Positions 10,563 through 18,911 of a DNA stretch of 64,000 nt are shown one piece after another. This stretch comes from Rhizobium rosettiformans. GTDB taxonomy: Bacteria; Pseudomonadota; Alphaproteobacteria; Rhizobiales; Rhizobiaceae. The translations under genes and the position numbers were made by a program. The notes under the pieces are model-generated. The model was not told the origin of the DNA. It did not search any database and saw nothing but the letters and a program-made list of their open reading frames with translations. Location: assembly GCF_016806065.1 (NCBI RefSeq), contig NZ_CP032405.1, positions 3,934,001 to 3,998,000 on the forward strand, given 5' to 3'. Positions within the stretch are counted from its first letter, which is position 1; the number at the start of each line of letters is the position of its first letter.

Positions 10563-12308
10563 TCAATAAGAGACGAGCAACGCTGAGCCGTCTTCCCCGT
10601 ATTTGGGTTCTACACCAAGAATTGCGGCGCTTCTGCGGATGATCTCGCCGACGATGGGTGCGGCCGTCAGACCGGCGGTCCGACCACCACCCTCGCCCGT
10701 CTTCGGCGCGTCGATGAAGCTCAGGACCAGATATTTCGGATCATCCATCGGGAAGGCGCCGACATAGGAGTTGAAGTTCTGGTCGCTCGAATAGCGTCCA
10801 TTCACCACCTTTTCCGCCGTGCCGGTCTTGCCGCCAACATCGAAGCCGTCGACGAGGGCATGCCTGCCGGATCCGCTCTTGCCGTTCAGCCAGAAAAGGT
10901 GACGGATATCGTCGCTCGTCTGCTTCTTGATCACGACCTGCGCAATTTCTTCAGCCTGTTCGCGCGAACGGGTCAGGAAGGTCGGAGAAATCAGCTTGCC
11001 ACCATTGACCAGGGCAGCCGCCGAGACGGCCGTCTGCAATGGCGTGGTAGACACGCCGTGGCCGAAGGAGATGGTGATCGAATTGATCTGCTTCCATTCG
11101 CGCGGCTGCGACGGCGTCTTTACCTCCGGCAGCTCGGTTTCCAGCTTGGTCAACAGCCCGATCCGCGTCAGGAATTCCTGATGCGCCGTCGTGCCGACCA
11201 CTTCGGCCATGCGGGCTGTGCCGATATTGGACGAATACTGGAAGATTTCCGGAACGGTCAGGACGCGGTGCTTGCCGTGAAAATCCCTGATCGTGAATCT
11301 GCCGATTCGGATCGGATAGCGCGCGTCAAAGCTGTCCTTCATCGACACCTTGCCCGAATCGAGCGCCATGGCCGTCGTGAAGGTCTTGAAGGTAGAACCC
11401 ATTTCGAACGTACCGTTCGTCATCCGGTTCATCCAGCCCTCCTGCGCGCCCTCCTGAGGCCGATTCGGGTCGAAATCGGGGATCGAAGACATCGCCACGA
11501 CTTCACCGGTATGCACGTCGAGCACCACGGCCCCGGCCGCAATCGCCTCATACTTGGTGACCGCCGTGACCAGCGCATCACGCAGGATATTCTGAACCCG
11601 GATGTCGACCGACAGCTGAACGGGTTCCAAAGGCGTGTCGCTGGTCATGCCGAGCGCCCGCAGATCCGCCATGCCCTGGTTGTCGATATAACGCTCCATT
11701 CCGGCCATGCCGCGATTGTCGATATTGACGTAGCCGACGATATGCGAGGCGGTCGCACCGCCCGGATAAAAGCGCCGCTTCTCCGGACGGAAGCCAATGC
11801 CGGGGATACCGAGCGCAAGGATCTGGCTCTGCTGCTTCGGGGTCAGCTGACGGCGCAACCACTGGAAACGCGAATTCGACGAAAGCTTGCGATACGTGTC
11901 CCGGACATCGAGATCCTTCAAAACGGTCGCCAGACGTTCGACCGCCTCGTCCGCATCGACGATCTTGTGCGGTTCGGCAAACAGCGAAACGGTGCGAATG
12001 TCGGTCGCGAGCACTTCGCCATTGCGGTCGAGGATATCAGGGCGCGAGGCCATCAGGCGGTCGGCCGGCAGGATGCTGGACACGGTTTCCGGCTGCGCAT
12101 GACCATATTGCACGAGACGTCCGCCGATGACGGCATAGGCGACGCAGAAGGTCGCGATCATCAGCCCGACGCGGGTCTTGGCCATTTCTGACTTGCGCTT
12201 GCCGGTACCCTTGAAGGTCGCGCCGCTCACGACGGCACCGCCGCGCTGCACATCGGTCGAGAAATGCGCCTGGCTCTTCAACAACATGATTCGCGAAAGA
12301 AAAGTCAT
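10563..12308 (-). CDS. ftsI: Septal peptidoglycan transpeptidase FtsI (class B PBP)
   Basis: The 581-residue protein has a cytoplasmic tail, one transmembrane segment (about 46-64) and a periplasmic class B penicillin-binding protein. The pedestal domain begins [15 protein letters not shown]. The active-site serine is in GSTFK (Ser305, Lys308), the second motif is YSSNIG (SxN near 359-361) and the third is GGKTGTAEK near residue 500. It cross-links septal peptidoglycan with FtsW. The ATG overlaps the ftsL stop as ATGA. Confidence 0.97.
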   Translation of the reverse strand: MTFLSRIMLLKSQAHFSTDVQRGGAVVSGATFKGTGKRKSEMAKTRVGLMIATFCVAYAVIGGRLVQYGHAQPETVSSILPADRLMASRPDILDRNGEVLATDIRTVSLFAEPHKIVDADEAVERLATVLKDLDVRDTYRKLSSNSRFQWLRRQLTPKQQSQILALGIPGIGFRPEKRRFYPGGATASHIVGYVNIDNRGMAGMERYIDNQGMADLRALGMTSDTPLEPVQLSVDIRVQNILRDALVTAVTKYEAIAAGAVVLDVHTGEVVAMSSIPDFDPNRPQEGAQEGWMNRMTNGTFEMGSTFKTFTTAMALDSGKVSMKDSFDARYPIRIGRFTIRDFHGKHRVLTVPEIFQYSSNIGTARMAEVVGTTAHQEFLTRIGLLTKLETELPEVKTPSQPREWKQINSITISFGHGVSTTPLQTAVSAAALVNGGKLISPTFLTRSREQAEEIAQVVIKKQTSDDIRHLFWLNGKSGSGRHALVDGFDVGGKTGTAEKVVNGRYSSDQNFNSYVGAFPMDDPKYLVLSFIDAPKTGEGGGRTAGLTAAPIVGEIIRRSAAILGVEPKYGEDGSALLVSY

Positions 12309-12694
12309 CAGCGGTCCACCGATCCTGTCGTGATGAGGTCCTTGATGGGATCAGAGGGCGCTTCAGCGCTCACCGGCCCCTCTTCGCCTTCCGGCACAGG
12401 CAACTGATCCTTGAGCATGGGAAGCTCCATCGGCCGCGCCAACTGGCTGGGCTCCGTCGGCACAAGCTGCAGCTCGGCGGCGTAGGCCTGAACCAGGCGC
12501 TCGAGCCTGTTCGGCTGGGTGAGCAGCGCCTTGTCGGCCTTGAGGAGGTCGATCGTATCCTTCTCCAGCTTGATTTCGGCCTCGAGGCGGCGGACTTCGG
12601 CCGCCTTGTTATCCGTGTTGTGTTTGATCTGGTAGGTCACGGTGGCTGCGGCCAGCATGGCTCCGATCATCAGGAAGTCGAAGGTTCTCAGCAC
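12308..12694 (-). CDS. ftsL: Cell division protein FtsL
   Basis: A 128-residue single-pass protein: hydrophobic segment at residues 5-22, then a charged leucine-zipper-like region (about 30-65: EVRRLEAEIKLEKDTIDLLKADK), then NRLERLV, which is conserved in alphaproteobacterial FtsL. The C-terminal 40 residues are low-complexity Pro/Glu. FtsL forms a divisome subcomplex with FtsB and FtsQ. Primary sequence is poorly conserved, but position between rsmH and ftsI makes the call firm. The start is 2 nt from the rsmH stop. Confidence 0.92.
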   Translation of the reverse strand: MLRTFDFLMIGAMLAAATVTYQIKHNTDNKAAEVRRLEAEIKLEKDTIDLLKADKALLTQPNRLERLVQAYAAELQLVPTEPSQLARPMELPMLKDQLPVPEGEEGPVSAEAPSDPIKDLITTGSVDR

Positions 12695-12696
12695 TG

Positions 12697-13722
12697 TCAG
12701 CCTCCGATCTTTTCGAGAGTGGCAAGGTCAGGCAGATCGAAGATCGACATGTCGGCCCGCTCGGCTGGTGCCGAGGTGCGGATGCCGGCGCGCAGCTTCG
12801 CGGAACGGGCGCGGGGGTTCATCTCCGCCTCTTCCTCGCTTGCTGCGACCATGCCCTTGCCGACCGGTTCGAAGGTTGCCGGTCGCGCTTCGACCATGGG
12901 AAGATGGCGCGAGCCTGACGCCTTGCCGGACCGTTCGGAGAAGAATTTCTTGACGATGCGATCCTCCAGCGAGTGGAAGGTCACGACAACAAGGCGACCG
13001 CCGGGCTTGAGCGACCGCTCGGCCGCAAACAGCGCCTGCGCCAGTTCCCCGAGCTCGTCGTTGACGTAGATGCGAAGCGCCTGGAAGACGCGCGTTGCAG
13101 GATGGATCTTGTCCTTCACCTTGCGCGGATTGACGGTCTCGATGAGGTTGGCAAGTTCGCGGGTTGTCTGGAAAGGCTCGACAGCGCGGCGCTTCTCGAT
13201 GGCGCGGGCGATACGCCCTGCATGCTTCTCTTCGCCGAGAAAGCCGAAGATCCGGATCAGATCGGACACCTTGGCGCGATTGACGACATCGGCAGCCGAA
13301 ACGCCGGAGACGGCCATGCGCATGTCGAGCGGGCCGTTGCGCTGGAACGAGAAGCCGCGCTCGGCCTCGTCGATCTGCATCGAGGACACGCCGATATCGA
13401 GCACGACGCCATCGAGACCGCCTTCCGGCGCGAACTCGGCGAGATTGGAGAATTCCGTGTGATGGAGGACGAGCCGACCACCGCTCGATTCGACCAGATC
13501 CTTGCCGCCGGCAATGGCGTTGGGATCGCGGTCGAGCGCAATGACATCGGCACCTTTGCCGAGGATGGCCGAGGTGTAACCACCCGCGCCGAAGGTACCG
13601 TCGAGAATGACTTTGCCGGGCTCGGGGTCAAGCGACTGCAGGACCTCCGAAAGAAGAACCGGAATGTGACGAACCGGTCCGCCATCGGCATCGGAAAAAC
13701 CTTCGCCAAAGTTCGCCGCCAT
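12697..13722 (-). CDS. rsmH: 16S rRNA (cytosine1402-N4)-methyltransferase RsmH
   Basis: About 341 residues. It methylates C1402 of 16S rRNA using AdoMet. The start MAANFGEGF leads into [16 protein letters not shown], the AdoMet loop [26 protein letters not shown] and [15 protein letters not shown], all diagnostic of RsmH/MraW. The open frame continues upstream to 14352, but that part runs antisense to nothing and simply overlaps mraZ in another frame; the ATG at 13722, 17 nt after the mraZ stop, gives the normal family length. Confidence 0.96.
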   Translation of the reverse strand: MAANFGEGFSDADGGPVRHIPVLLSEVLQSLDPEPGKVILDGTFGAGGYTSAILGKGADVIALDRDPNAIAGGKDLVESSGGRLVLHHTEFSNLAEFAPEGGLDGVVLDIGVSSMQIDEAERGFSFQRNGPLDMRMAVSGVSAADVVNRAKVSDLIRIFGFLGEEKHAGRIARAIEKRRAVEPFQTTRELANLIETVNPRKVKDKIHPATRVFQALRIYVNDELGELAQALFAAERSLKPGGRLVVVTFHSLEDRIVKKFFSERSGKASGSRHLPMVEARPATFEPVGKGMVAASEEEAEMNPRARSAKLRAGIRTSAPAERADMSIFDLPDLATLEKIGG

Positions 13723-13739
13723 TCCGTTTCCCCGTCTTT

Positions 13740-14177
13740 CTAGGTGCGCAGGCCCCGCTGCCTGACCACCTCTCTGGCTCGCGCCTGCGCCTCGTGAAAC
13801 GCCTGCGGTTGCCACACCTGAAAATGATCCGAACGACCGACGAAACAGACCTCCGAGGAAATCCCCGTGAAATCCCGGATAAAATCCGTCACCGCCAATC
13901 GCCCTTCGGCATCGAGTCGCGCAAAGACGCCGCCACCATGAAGCAGTAGCGACATCTCGTTTGCCTCCAACGCGAAGGGATCTTCGGCCGCCATCTTCCG
14001 CTCGTACCGTTCGAGCAGATCCGGACCACCGATGTTGACCGCCGGATAGACGAAATCCTGAAGACAATAAAGCTCCTGGATTCCGCGCTGCACCAGCACG
14101 GCGCGAAACGCCGCAGGGACGGAAACCCGCCCCTTCGCATCGATCCTGTTTGTCGCGTTGGACAGGAAGCGGCTCAT
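13740..14177 (-). CDS. mraZ: Transcriptional regulator MraZ
   Basis: About 145 residues with two tandem SpoVT/AbrB-like halves, marked by [16 protein letters not shown] and [16 protein letters not shown]. In E. coli MraZ binds TGGG repeats upstream of its own gene and represses the dcw operon; such repeats are present here at 14342-14386. The ATG at 14177 ([10 protein letters not shown]) is the conserved start. A TTG at 14186 is an alternative with GGGGAGG only 4 nt away. First gene of the dcw operon. Confidence 0.95.
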   Translation of the reverse strand: MSRFLSNATNRIDAKGRVSVPAAFRAVLVQRGIQELYCLQDFVYPAVNIGGPDLLERYERKMAAEDPFALEANEMSLLLHGGGVFARLDAEGRLAVTDFIRDFTGISSEVCFVGRSDHFQVWQPQAFHEAQARAREVVRQRGLRT

Positions 14178-14341
14178 CACTGACAACCGACCTCCCCTTG
14201 GATGCAGGGCCGATCAGAGACCCTGGAACACACCTGATTACGCCAACCGTCGAACCCGCGACACACCCGCCTGAAAAGCGAGAGGAAGCACCTGCTTCAC
14301 GAGATTTCGGGGATGAAACGACCCCCGCAACGGCATGCAAT

Positions 14342-14386
14342 TGGGATACCATGGGACAATATGGGCGTCAATGGGAACGGTCGGGA
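14342..14386. promoter_or_regulatory. MraZ box array: five repeats with 10-bp period
   Basis: On the plus strand TGGGA occurs at 14342, TGGGC at 14362, TGGGA at 14352 and 14372, and the degenerate CGGGA at 14382. Every copy starts exactly 10 bp after the previous one. This matches the known MraZ operator (TGGG repeats with 5-nt spacers), with more copies than the three described in E. coli. It lies 165-210 bp upstream of the mraZ start, opposite in strand to the coding sequence. Confidence 0.85.
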
Positions 14387-14420
14387 TGAACCTCTTCCGC
14401 GATTCAAACATTGATAGGCG

Positions 14421-14442
14421 GTTAAGCTTAACGAATGGTTAG
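14421..14442. promoter_or_regulatory. CtrA-like site and 12-bp palindrome upstream of mraZ
   Basis: GTTAAGCTTAAC (14421-14432) is a perfect palindrome. It overlaps TTAA-CGAATGG-TTAG (14428-14442), a 7/8 match to the CtrA full site TTAA-N7-TTAA; on the minus strand it reads CTAACCAT, close to the TTAACCAT half-site. It sits just upstream of the MraZ boxes, where a dcw promoter would be. Binding is inferred only. Confidence 0.4.
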
Positions 14443-14510
14443 AAACCGCTGTTTTCCCGACGCCTTTTCGCAGCCGGCTGCCGTGAACGTGATCCACGAC
14501 GCAGAATAGC

Positions 14511-14536
14511 GAACCACCTGAAATTTCAGGTGGTTC
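14511..14536. terminator. 26-bp perfect palindrome 3' of the RNase P RNA gene
   Basis: GAACCACCTGAAA followed by its exact reverse complement. It lies 28 bp beyond the 3' end of rnpB (minus strand) and upstream of the mraZ promoter region. No U tract follows on either strand. It may be an rnpB terminator/processing hairpin or a protein site. The rest of the 14187-14563 interval holds the MraZ boxes and CtrA-like site and no gene I can support. Confidence 0.5.
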
Positions 14537-14563
14537 GCCGAAAAGTCGAAAAAGGGGAAATTT

Positions 14564-14960
14564 GCCAGTTGGCCTGTAAGCCGGGTTCTGTATGGCTCCG
14601 GTTTCCCGGAACGTGGCAGCCATTCATCTGGGACAGCGTTTACACGCTGCCTCGCGCAACCCACCCGGATGACCGGCCCGGAAACAGGCTGTAGCAGTGC
14701 TTACGCACCACCCGTGTCATCCCTATTCGGTCTTGCTCCCGGTGGGGTTTGCCGTGCCGTCCCTGTTGCCAGCGACGCGGTGGGCTCTTACCCCACCCTT
14801 TCACCCTGACCTCGCAAGCGAGGCGGTTTGCTTTCTGTGGCACTTTCCCTGAGGTCGCCCTCGCCGGACGTTATCCGGCACCGTGTTTCCGTGGAGCCCG
14901 GACTTTCCTCACCCTACCGCCTTTCGGCATTGGTAAAGCGCGGCTGCCCGGCCAACTGGC
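14564..14960 (-). ncRNA. rnpB: RNase P RNA (bacterial type A)
   Basis: About 397 nt of catalytic RNA of RNase P, which trims tRNA 5' leaders. The ends pair to form helix P1 (GGCCAACTGGC at 14950-14960 with GCCAGTTGGCC at 14564-14574). Read on the minus strand it has the universal 5' core GAGGAAAGTCCGGGCTCC, the GGTGCCGGATAACGTCCGGC hairpin region, and near the 3' end ACAGAACCCGGCTTACAGGC. These conserved blocks are in the right order and spacing. Exact ends are estimated from P1. Confidence 0.95.
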
Positions 14961-15038
14961 AAGGGGTCCTTAACCGACCCTTGCCCCGAATGCCAACGAA
15001 AACCGTGCGCGGATGGCCACTTGGCCGCTTTTGGTGAA

Positions 15039-16229
15039 TCAGTCTCTGAACACTGGCCGGAAGACGGCGCCATAGACATCGTCGACGATTCGGCCGTGTT
15101 GAATAAGCTCGGCACCGAGCCGTCCAATCTCGTCGGAACTCTTGGCCGCTGCACCGCAGCCGCCGGTCAGAACCGCGATGCGCTCACTCGCAAAGCCGAT
15201 GGCCGGATAATTTTCCGGCGTGAACGACGTGACGCAGGCCGCCATGGAAAGCGGCGCATCTGCAAGCGACGGCACGAGACGCGTGATGATCCGATGCAGG
15301 TGATCGCGCGTCGTGAGACGACCGCCACGCCGGAACCAGGCGCGGATTTCCGGTTCGGCCTCCAACTGCAAATCATCCGGATCGCCGCCGATCTTCAGAT
15401 AGGTCTTGCCATCGGGATAGCGCACCGGCGGCAGAAGATAGATGTGATCGACGGGATTTTCCGGCTGATGGATTAGCGACGGCATGCCGCGATAGGCTTC
15501 CAGCTCATCATCAGGGATTTCGAAGAAGGCCACAGTCCGCCCGAAGACCTTGAGATCGAGCGGTCGCGGGAGGAGGTTCTCGTTGATCGAGAAGCCGCCT
15601 GCGGCCACCAGCACGCGCTCGGCCGAATAGACAGCGCCATCATCGGTGGTGACAATGGCGAAACCGTCTTCTTCCCTGACGGAGACCGCCGTCCGGCGGA
15701 TAACCCTGGCGCCAGCCTTTTCGGCAAGCAGGCTCTGAGCCTCGACCAGCCGGCGCGGATTGACGTAGCCGGCATTGTTTTGCTCGTAGACACCCTCGCA
15801 ATCGGAGCCGAAATCGAAATAGCGGAACCGGGCCTTGAGTGCTGTATCCGACAGCATCTCGATGGACACGCCGAGCTGCCTTGCGGCATTCTCGACCTGA
15901 GAGACATAGGGATCCGCCCCACCCCGCTCCGGCCCGACGATCAGGCAACCGACCTCCTCGTAAAAGTCGATCCCGCTTTCGGCAGCGATCTCGCCGTAGC
16001 GCGCGATGGACCGGTTTGCGAGCCTCGCCCAGACAGGGTTCGCATCGATCGTCCGGGTGATCCGCGCCTCGTCGTAATGGCTGGCAAATACGCCGTGATG
16101 GTTCGCCCAGTCCTTCGGCTCGTCGGGTCCGATGACGGCGACGCCATCCCCTTGAAGCGCGAGATACCGGGCAGCAGCAGCCCCCATCATGCCTCGACCA
16201 ACGACTATCGACTTGAACCGCTCAATCAT
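15039..16229 (-). CDS. FAD-dependent amino-acid/amine oxidase (DAO family, sarcosine oxidase-like)
   Basis: The 396-residue protein has an N-terminal dinucleotide loop VVGRGMMGAAAARYLA (9-24) in place of the usual GxGxxG with an Arg insert. AGYVNPRRLVEAQ, AAGGF and a C-terminal CVTSFTPENYPAIGF / VLTGGCGAAAKSS region resemble monomeric sarcosine oxidase and N-methyltryptophan oxidase. In that family a C-terminal Cys holds FAD covalently; CVTSF is placed to do so. It would oxidise a secondary amine or amino acid to an imine with H2O2. Substrate unknown. It stands alone between rnpB and a transglycosylase gene. Confidence 0.8.
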   Translation of the reverse strand: MIERFKSIVVGRGMMGAAAARYLALQGDGVAVIGPDEPKDWANHHGVFASHYDEARITRTIDANPVWARLANRSIARYGEIAAESGIDFYEEVGCLIVGPERGGADPYVSQVENAARQLGVSIEMLSDTALKARFRYFDFGSDCEGVYEQNNAGYVNPRRLVEAQSLLAEKAGARVIRRTAVSVREEDGFAIVTTDDGAVYSAERVLVAAGGFSINENLLPRPLDLKVFGRTVAFFEIPDDELEAYRGMPSLIHQPENPVDHIYLLPPVRYPDGKTYLKIGGDPDDLQLEAEPEIRAWFRRGGRLTTRDHLHRIITRLVPSLADAPLSMAACVTSFTPENYPAIGFASERIAVLTGGCGAAAKSSDEIGRLGAELIQHGRIVDDVYGAVFRPVFRD

Positions 16230-16314
16230 GCGTCACCATCCTTACGTTGCGTCCGGTGATAGCATGACGAGCCCTCGTGTCCAGTCACAGGAACGGCAAG
16301 GGCACAGCTCTTTC

Positions 16315-16839
16315 TCAGTTTCCAATCAAGGCGATAACCTTGCCGCAATAGCGCTTGGAGATCGGGTTCATGCGCTTGGCGCCATGGCCGGCATTGTAGC
16401 GCAGGATGGTGCCGCAGGTCTCGCCGCCACCCAGTTCATGGGCCATCGAGAGATACTTCATGCCGTAGCGGATGTTGGTCTCGGGATCGTAGAGACCCTT
16501 GGTATTGCCGCGATAGCCCATGGCCCGCGCCGTCGCCGGCTTGATCTGCATCAGACCCACTTCGCCGGCACTGCCGCGCGCCTTGGGATTGAAATTGCTC
16601 TCGACGCGAACGACGGCATGGGCCAGATCGACCGGGACCCCGTAGCTCTTCGCATATTTCGTGATGATCGCGCTGTAGGGGCTTTTCGAGAAGGAGGGTG
16701 CGGCCGGATAACCGGCATCGCGGGTAATCGTCTTGAGGGGCTTTTTGAAGCGGCGCTCCTCGCTACCGGCAAGCGCGGACTGGGCGTGAGTCAACAGAAG
16801 GGCAATGCATGCCGCGGCAGCAACAAGTCGTCGTGTCAT
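16315..16839 (-). CDS. Secreted SLT-type lytic transglycosylase (small)
   Basis: The 174-residue protein has a cleavable signal peptide (about 1-24, ending ALAG). The lysozyme-like domain shows VRVESNFNPKARGSAGEVGLMQIKPATARAMGY, in which Glu within RVESNF is the catalytic acid and GLMQI is the family hallmark. DPETNIRYGMKYL and RYNAGHG follow. It cleaves peptidoglycan glycan strands to 1,6-anhydro products in the periplasm. Two genes downstream on the other strand (20941) is a larger relative. Confidence 0.9.
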   Translation of the reverse strand: MTRRLVAAAACIALLLTHAQSALAGSEERRFKKPLKTITRDAGYPAAPSFSKSPYSAIITKYAKSYGVPVDLAHAVVRVESNFNPKARGSAGEVGLMQIKPATARAMGYRGNTKGLYDPETNIRYGMKYLSMAHELGGGETCGTILRYNAGHGAKRMNPISKRYCGKVIALIGN

Positions 16840-17096
16840 GAGAAGGTTCAGTCTCCAATCGAGCCACCGGAATCCACGCGCGTCAAAGCGGGCGCAGTTC
16901 AGCGCCGCGAGCCCTCGTCAGGCCGCCAGTCCGGGTCTCTCAAGTTGATGTTTGCGCCAGGTCCGTCTGCGAACCTCAAGCGCCGTTCAGCCCGTCCCTT
17001 AGAGCGGCCCAATGAGGAATTCCTGTGGCACCGCAACAAATCGCCCTCCGGCGCGTTGATTTCGTTGGTCCGAAAACAGCACAGGATGTAGCTAAA

Positions 17097-17858
17097 TCAG
17101 GCGAAACGCGGCAGGGTGGTCAGGAGCTTGTGTAGGGTCTCGATGGTCGAGCTATCGGCAACACCGTCAACCTTGGCTTGCCGGAAATGCCGTTGAAACG
17201 CGGCGACAACACCTTCGGTCTGGGGGCTGAATTCACCAGAAATCTCAAGACCGTACCCGTAGAGCGACAGCATCGATTGCAGGGCCTCGACGGGCTGCCC
17301 GCGGTCGCCGCGCTGGAAGAAGCGTCCGCCGCCGATCGGAGCCGGTTCGACCCAGTGCCCGACCCCTGCCCGATGCAGCCGATCCCAGGGGAAATTTTCA
17401 CCGGGATCGACCTTGCGAATGGGGGCTACATCGGAGTGGGCAAGCACCCTTTCGGGGGCAATATCGTGCCGTTTGACGCATTCGAGACACAATTCGATGA
17501 CGGTTTCGATCTGACGATCCGGGTAATCCGGAAGCCCGGCGGGATGGCCGGCATTGGCGATCTCGATCCCGATCGACCGGGAGTTGATGTCGGTCTCTCC
17601 GCCCCAGACACTCTTGCCGGCATGCCAGGCCCGTCGATCTTCCGGCACCATCTGCACGACACGACCGTCCTCATGCACGATGTAATGGCTCGACACCTGG
17701 CTTTCGGGATTGCAGAGCCAGGCCTGAGCACCCTCGGCCGACGGCATGCCTGTGTAGTGGAGAAGCAGGATATCCGGACGGTCGACGCCCACCCGTTCGT
17801 TGTGGTTGGGCGACGCTGAGACCTCCGCACCGCGATAATCGGCCTGGAAGGACGTCAT
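17097..17858 (-). CDS. N-acetylmuramoyl-L-alanine amidase (AmpD/AmiD family) with peptidoglycan-binding domain
   Basis: 253 residues without an obvious signal peptide. The zinc amidase_2 domain spans about 20-165, with zinc-ligand regions LLHYTGMP and LAHSDVAPIRKVDPG, and GIEIANAGH. A C-terminal peptidoglycan-binding type 1 domain (about 180-250: GQPVEALQSMLSLYGYGL, VVAAFQRHFRQ) follows. Lack of a signal suggests a cytosolic AmpD-like role in muropeptide recycling, though the binding domain is more AmiD-like. Its ATG overlaps the stop of the J-domain gene (ATGA), so the two are co-translated. Confidence 0.88.
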   Translation of the reverse strand: MTSFQADYRGAEVSASPNHNERVGVDRPDILLLHYTGMPSAEGAQAWLCNPESQVSSHYIVHEDGRVVQMVPEDRRAWHAGKSVWGGETDINSRSIGIEIANAGHPAGLPDYPDRQIETVIELCLECVKRHDIAPERVLAHSDVAPIRKVDPGENFPWDRLHRAGVGHWVEPAPIGGGRFFQRGDRGQPVEALQSMLSLYGYGLEISGEFSPQTEGVVAAFQRHFRQAKVDGVADSSTIETLHKLLTTLPRFA

Positions 17859-18592
17859 GCGGCGCGGCGCGCCTTTTCGATCGCCGAATAGGCGGCGTTG
17901 AACTTCGCCATGCGGTGATGGGCAACGGCATGAAACTCGGTGGGCACGCCACGGGCATGCAGCCGGTCCGGATGATTTTCGGCAGCCAGAGCACGGTAGC
18001 GCTTCCGGATCGTCGCGAAATCGTCCGATGGCTTTACGCCAAGCACGCCATAGGGATCGCCGTCCTGATGGATGTGCCGCTCGGTGATCGCCTCGAACCG
18101 CTCTTCCGAGAGGCCAAAGATCTCCGCGATACGAGCGAGGAAGTCGAGCTCCTTCTCATGCACAAGGCCGTCAGCCTTGGCGATATGGAACAGGGCATCG
18201 ATGATATCCTCGAGCACCGGGCAGAAATCATCGCAAGTCCGGCACATGCCAGCGAGGTTTTTCGCATAGGTCTCAAAACCGGCGACGTCCTGGCGGGCGA
18301 GATTGTAAAGCCGGGCCACGTTGCGGGCCTCTTCCGGCGGGAATTCGAAAATCTTCCGGAAGGCCTCGACTTCGGCATTCGACACGACGCCATCGGCTTT
18401 CGCCATCTTCGCCGAAAGAGCGATGATCGCCACGGAGAAGGAAACGCGCCGGCGTGTTTCCGGGTCGCCTTCGAACATCGTCCGCACGGCCTCGACAATG
18501 CTGCCGATGACGTTGCCGGCCGCATCACCGACTGCGCCGAGCAAACGGTCCCAGAATGACGATATTTGTTCACAAGCGAAATCGAAGATCAT
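17855..18592 (-). CDS. TerB-like / C-terminal J-domain protein (DjlA family)
   Basis: About 245 residues. A TerB-like helical domain (about 45-165; FSVAIIALSAKMAKADGVVSNAEVEAF and a second repeat ALFHIAKADGLVHEKELDFL) is followed by a C-terminal J domain (about 175-245) with the diagnostic HPD in AAENHPDRL. DjlA proteins act with DnaK at the membrane; here a short N-terminal hydrophobic/amphipathic stretch is the only possible anchor. I took the ATG at 18592; a TTG at 18628 extends the frame. Neither has a good ribosome site. Coupled to the amidase gene downstream. Confidence 0.82.
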   Translation of the reverse strand: MIFDFACEQISSFWDRLLGAVGDAAGNVIGSIVEAVRTMFEGDPETRRRVSFSVAIIALSAKMAKADGVVSNAEVEAFRKIFEFPPEEARNVARLYNLARQDVAGFETYAKNLAGMCRTCDDFCPVLEDIIDALFHIAKADGLVHEKELDFLARIAEIFGLSEERFEAITERHIHQDGDPYGVLGVKPSDDFATIRKRYRALAAENHPDRLHARGVPTEFHAVAHHRMAKFNAAYSAIEKARRAA

Positions 18593-18911
18593 GTTGAAAG
18601 CTTGACCAAATATACCCAGAAAAAGCAAGGAGTCGGGCCCGAAAGCGAGGATTAAAGTTTCTTCATCTTGAATCGGTTTCGCTGAACTCGCACTGCCCCG
18701 ACGCCCGGCACGGGCTCCAATCGCTTATCCACAGAAGCCATCCCGTCACCCGGCCGCGATTGAAACGATTATATTCGGATTTGAAGCTCGCATGGCTGCG
18801 AAATGCCCGATTTCCTTGATTTTTTGGCTTTACAGGCCGCCGCGCCTATCGCATCCATTTGCCACCTGAACACTGAAGTGACACGGGCGATGAAGCGTCC
18901 GAGGAGGATCG
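18593..18911. other. Divergent intergenic region with one perfect DnaA box
   Basis: This 319-bp interval separates two divergent genes and should hold both promoters. TTATCCACA, an exact DnaA box, lies at 18725-18733. No second box, ORF or RNA gene was recognised. AT-rich runs occur near 18760-18780 and 18810-18835. A single box is not evidence for an origin. Confidence 0.5.

Noticed and set aside
13723..14352. N-terminal extension of the rsmH reading frame (about 210 extra residues)
   Set aside because: It overlaps mraZ in another frame, has low-complexity Gly/Ser/Arg content and no RsmH homologue is that long; the ATG at 13722 fits.
18725..18733. Perfect DnaA box as sign of a replication origin
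   Set aside because: Only one copy, no cluster of boxes, no origin-type neighbours (dnaA, hemE, parAB).
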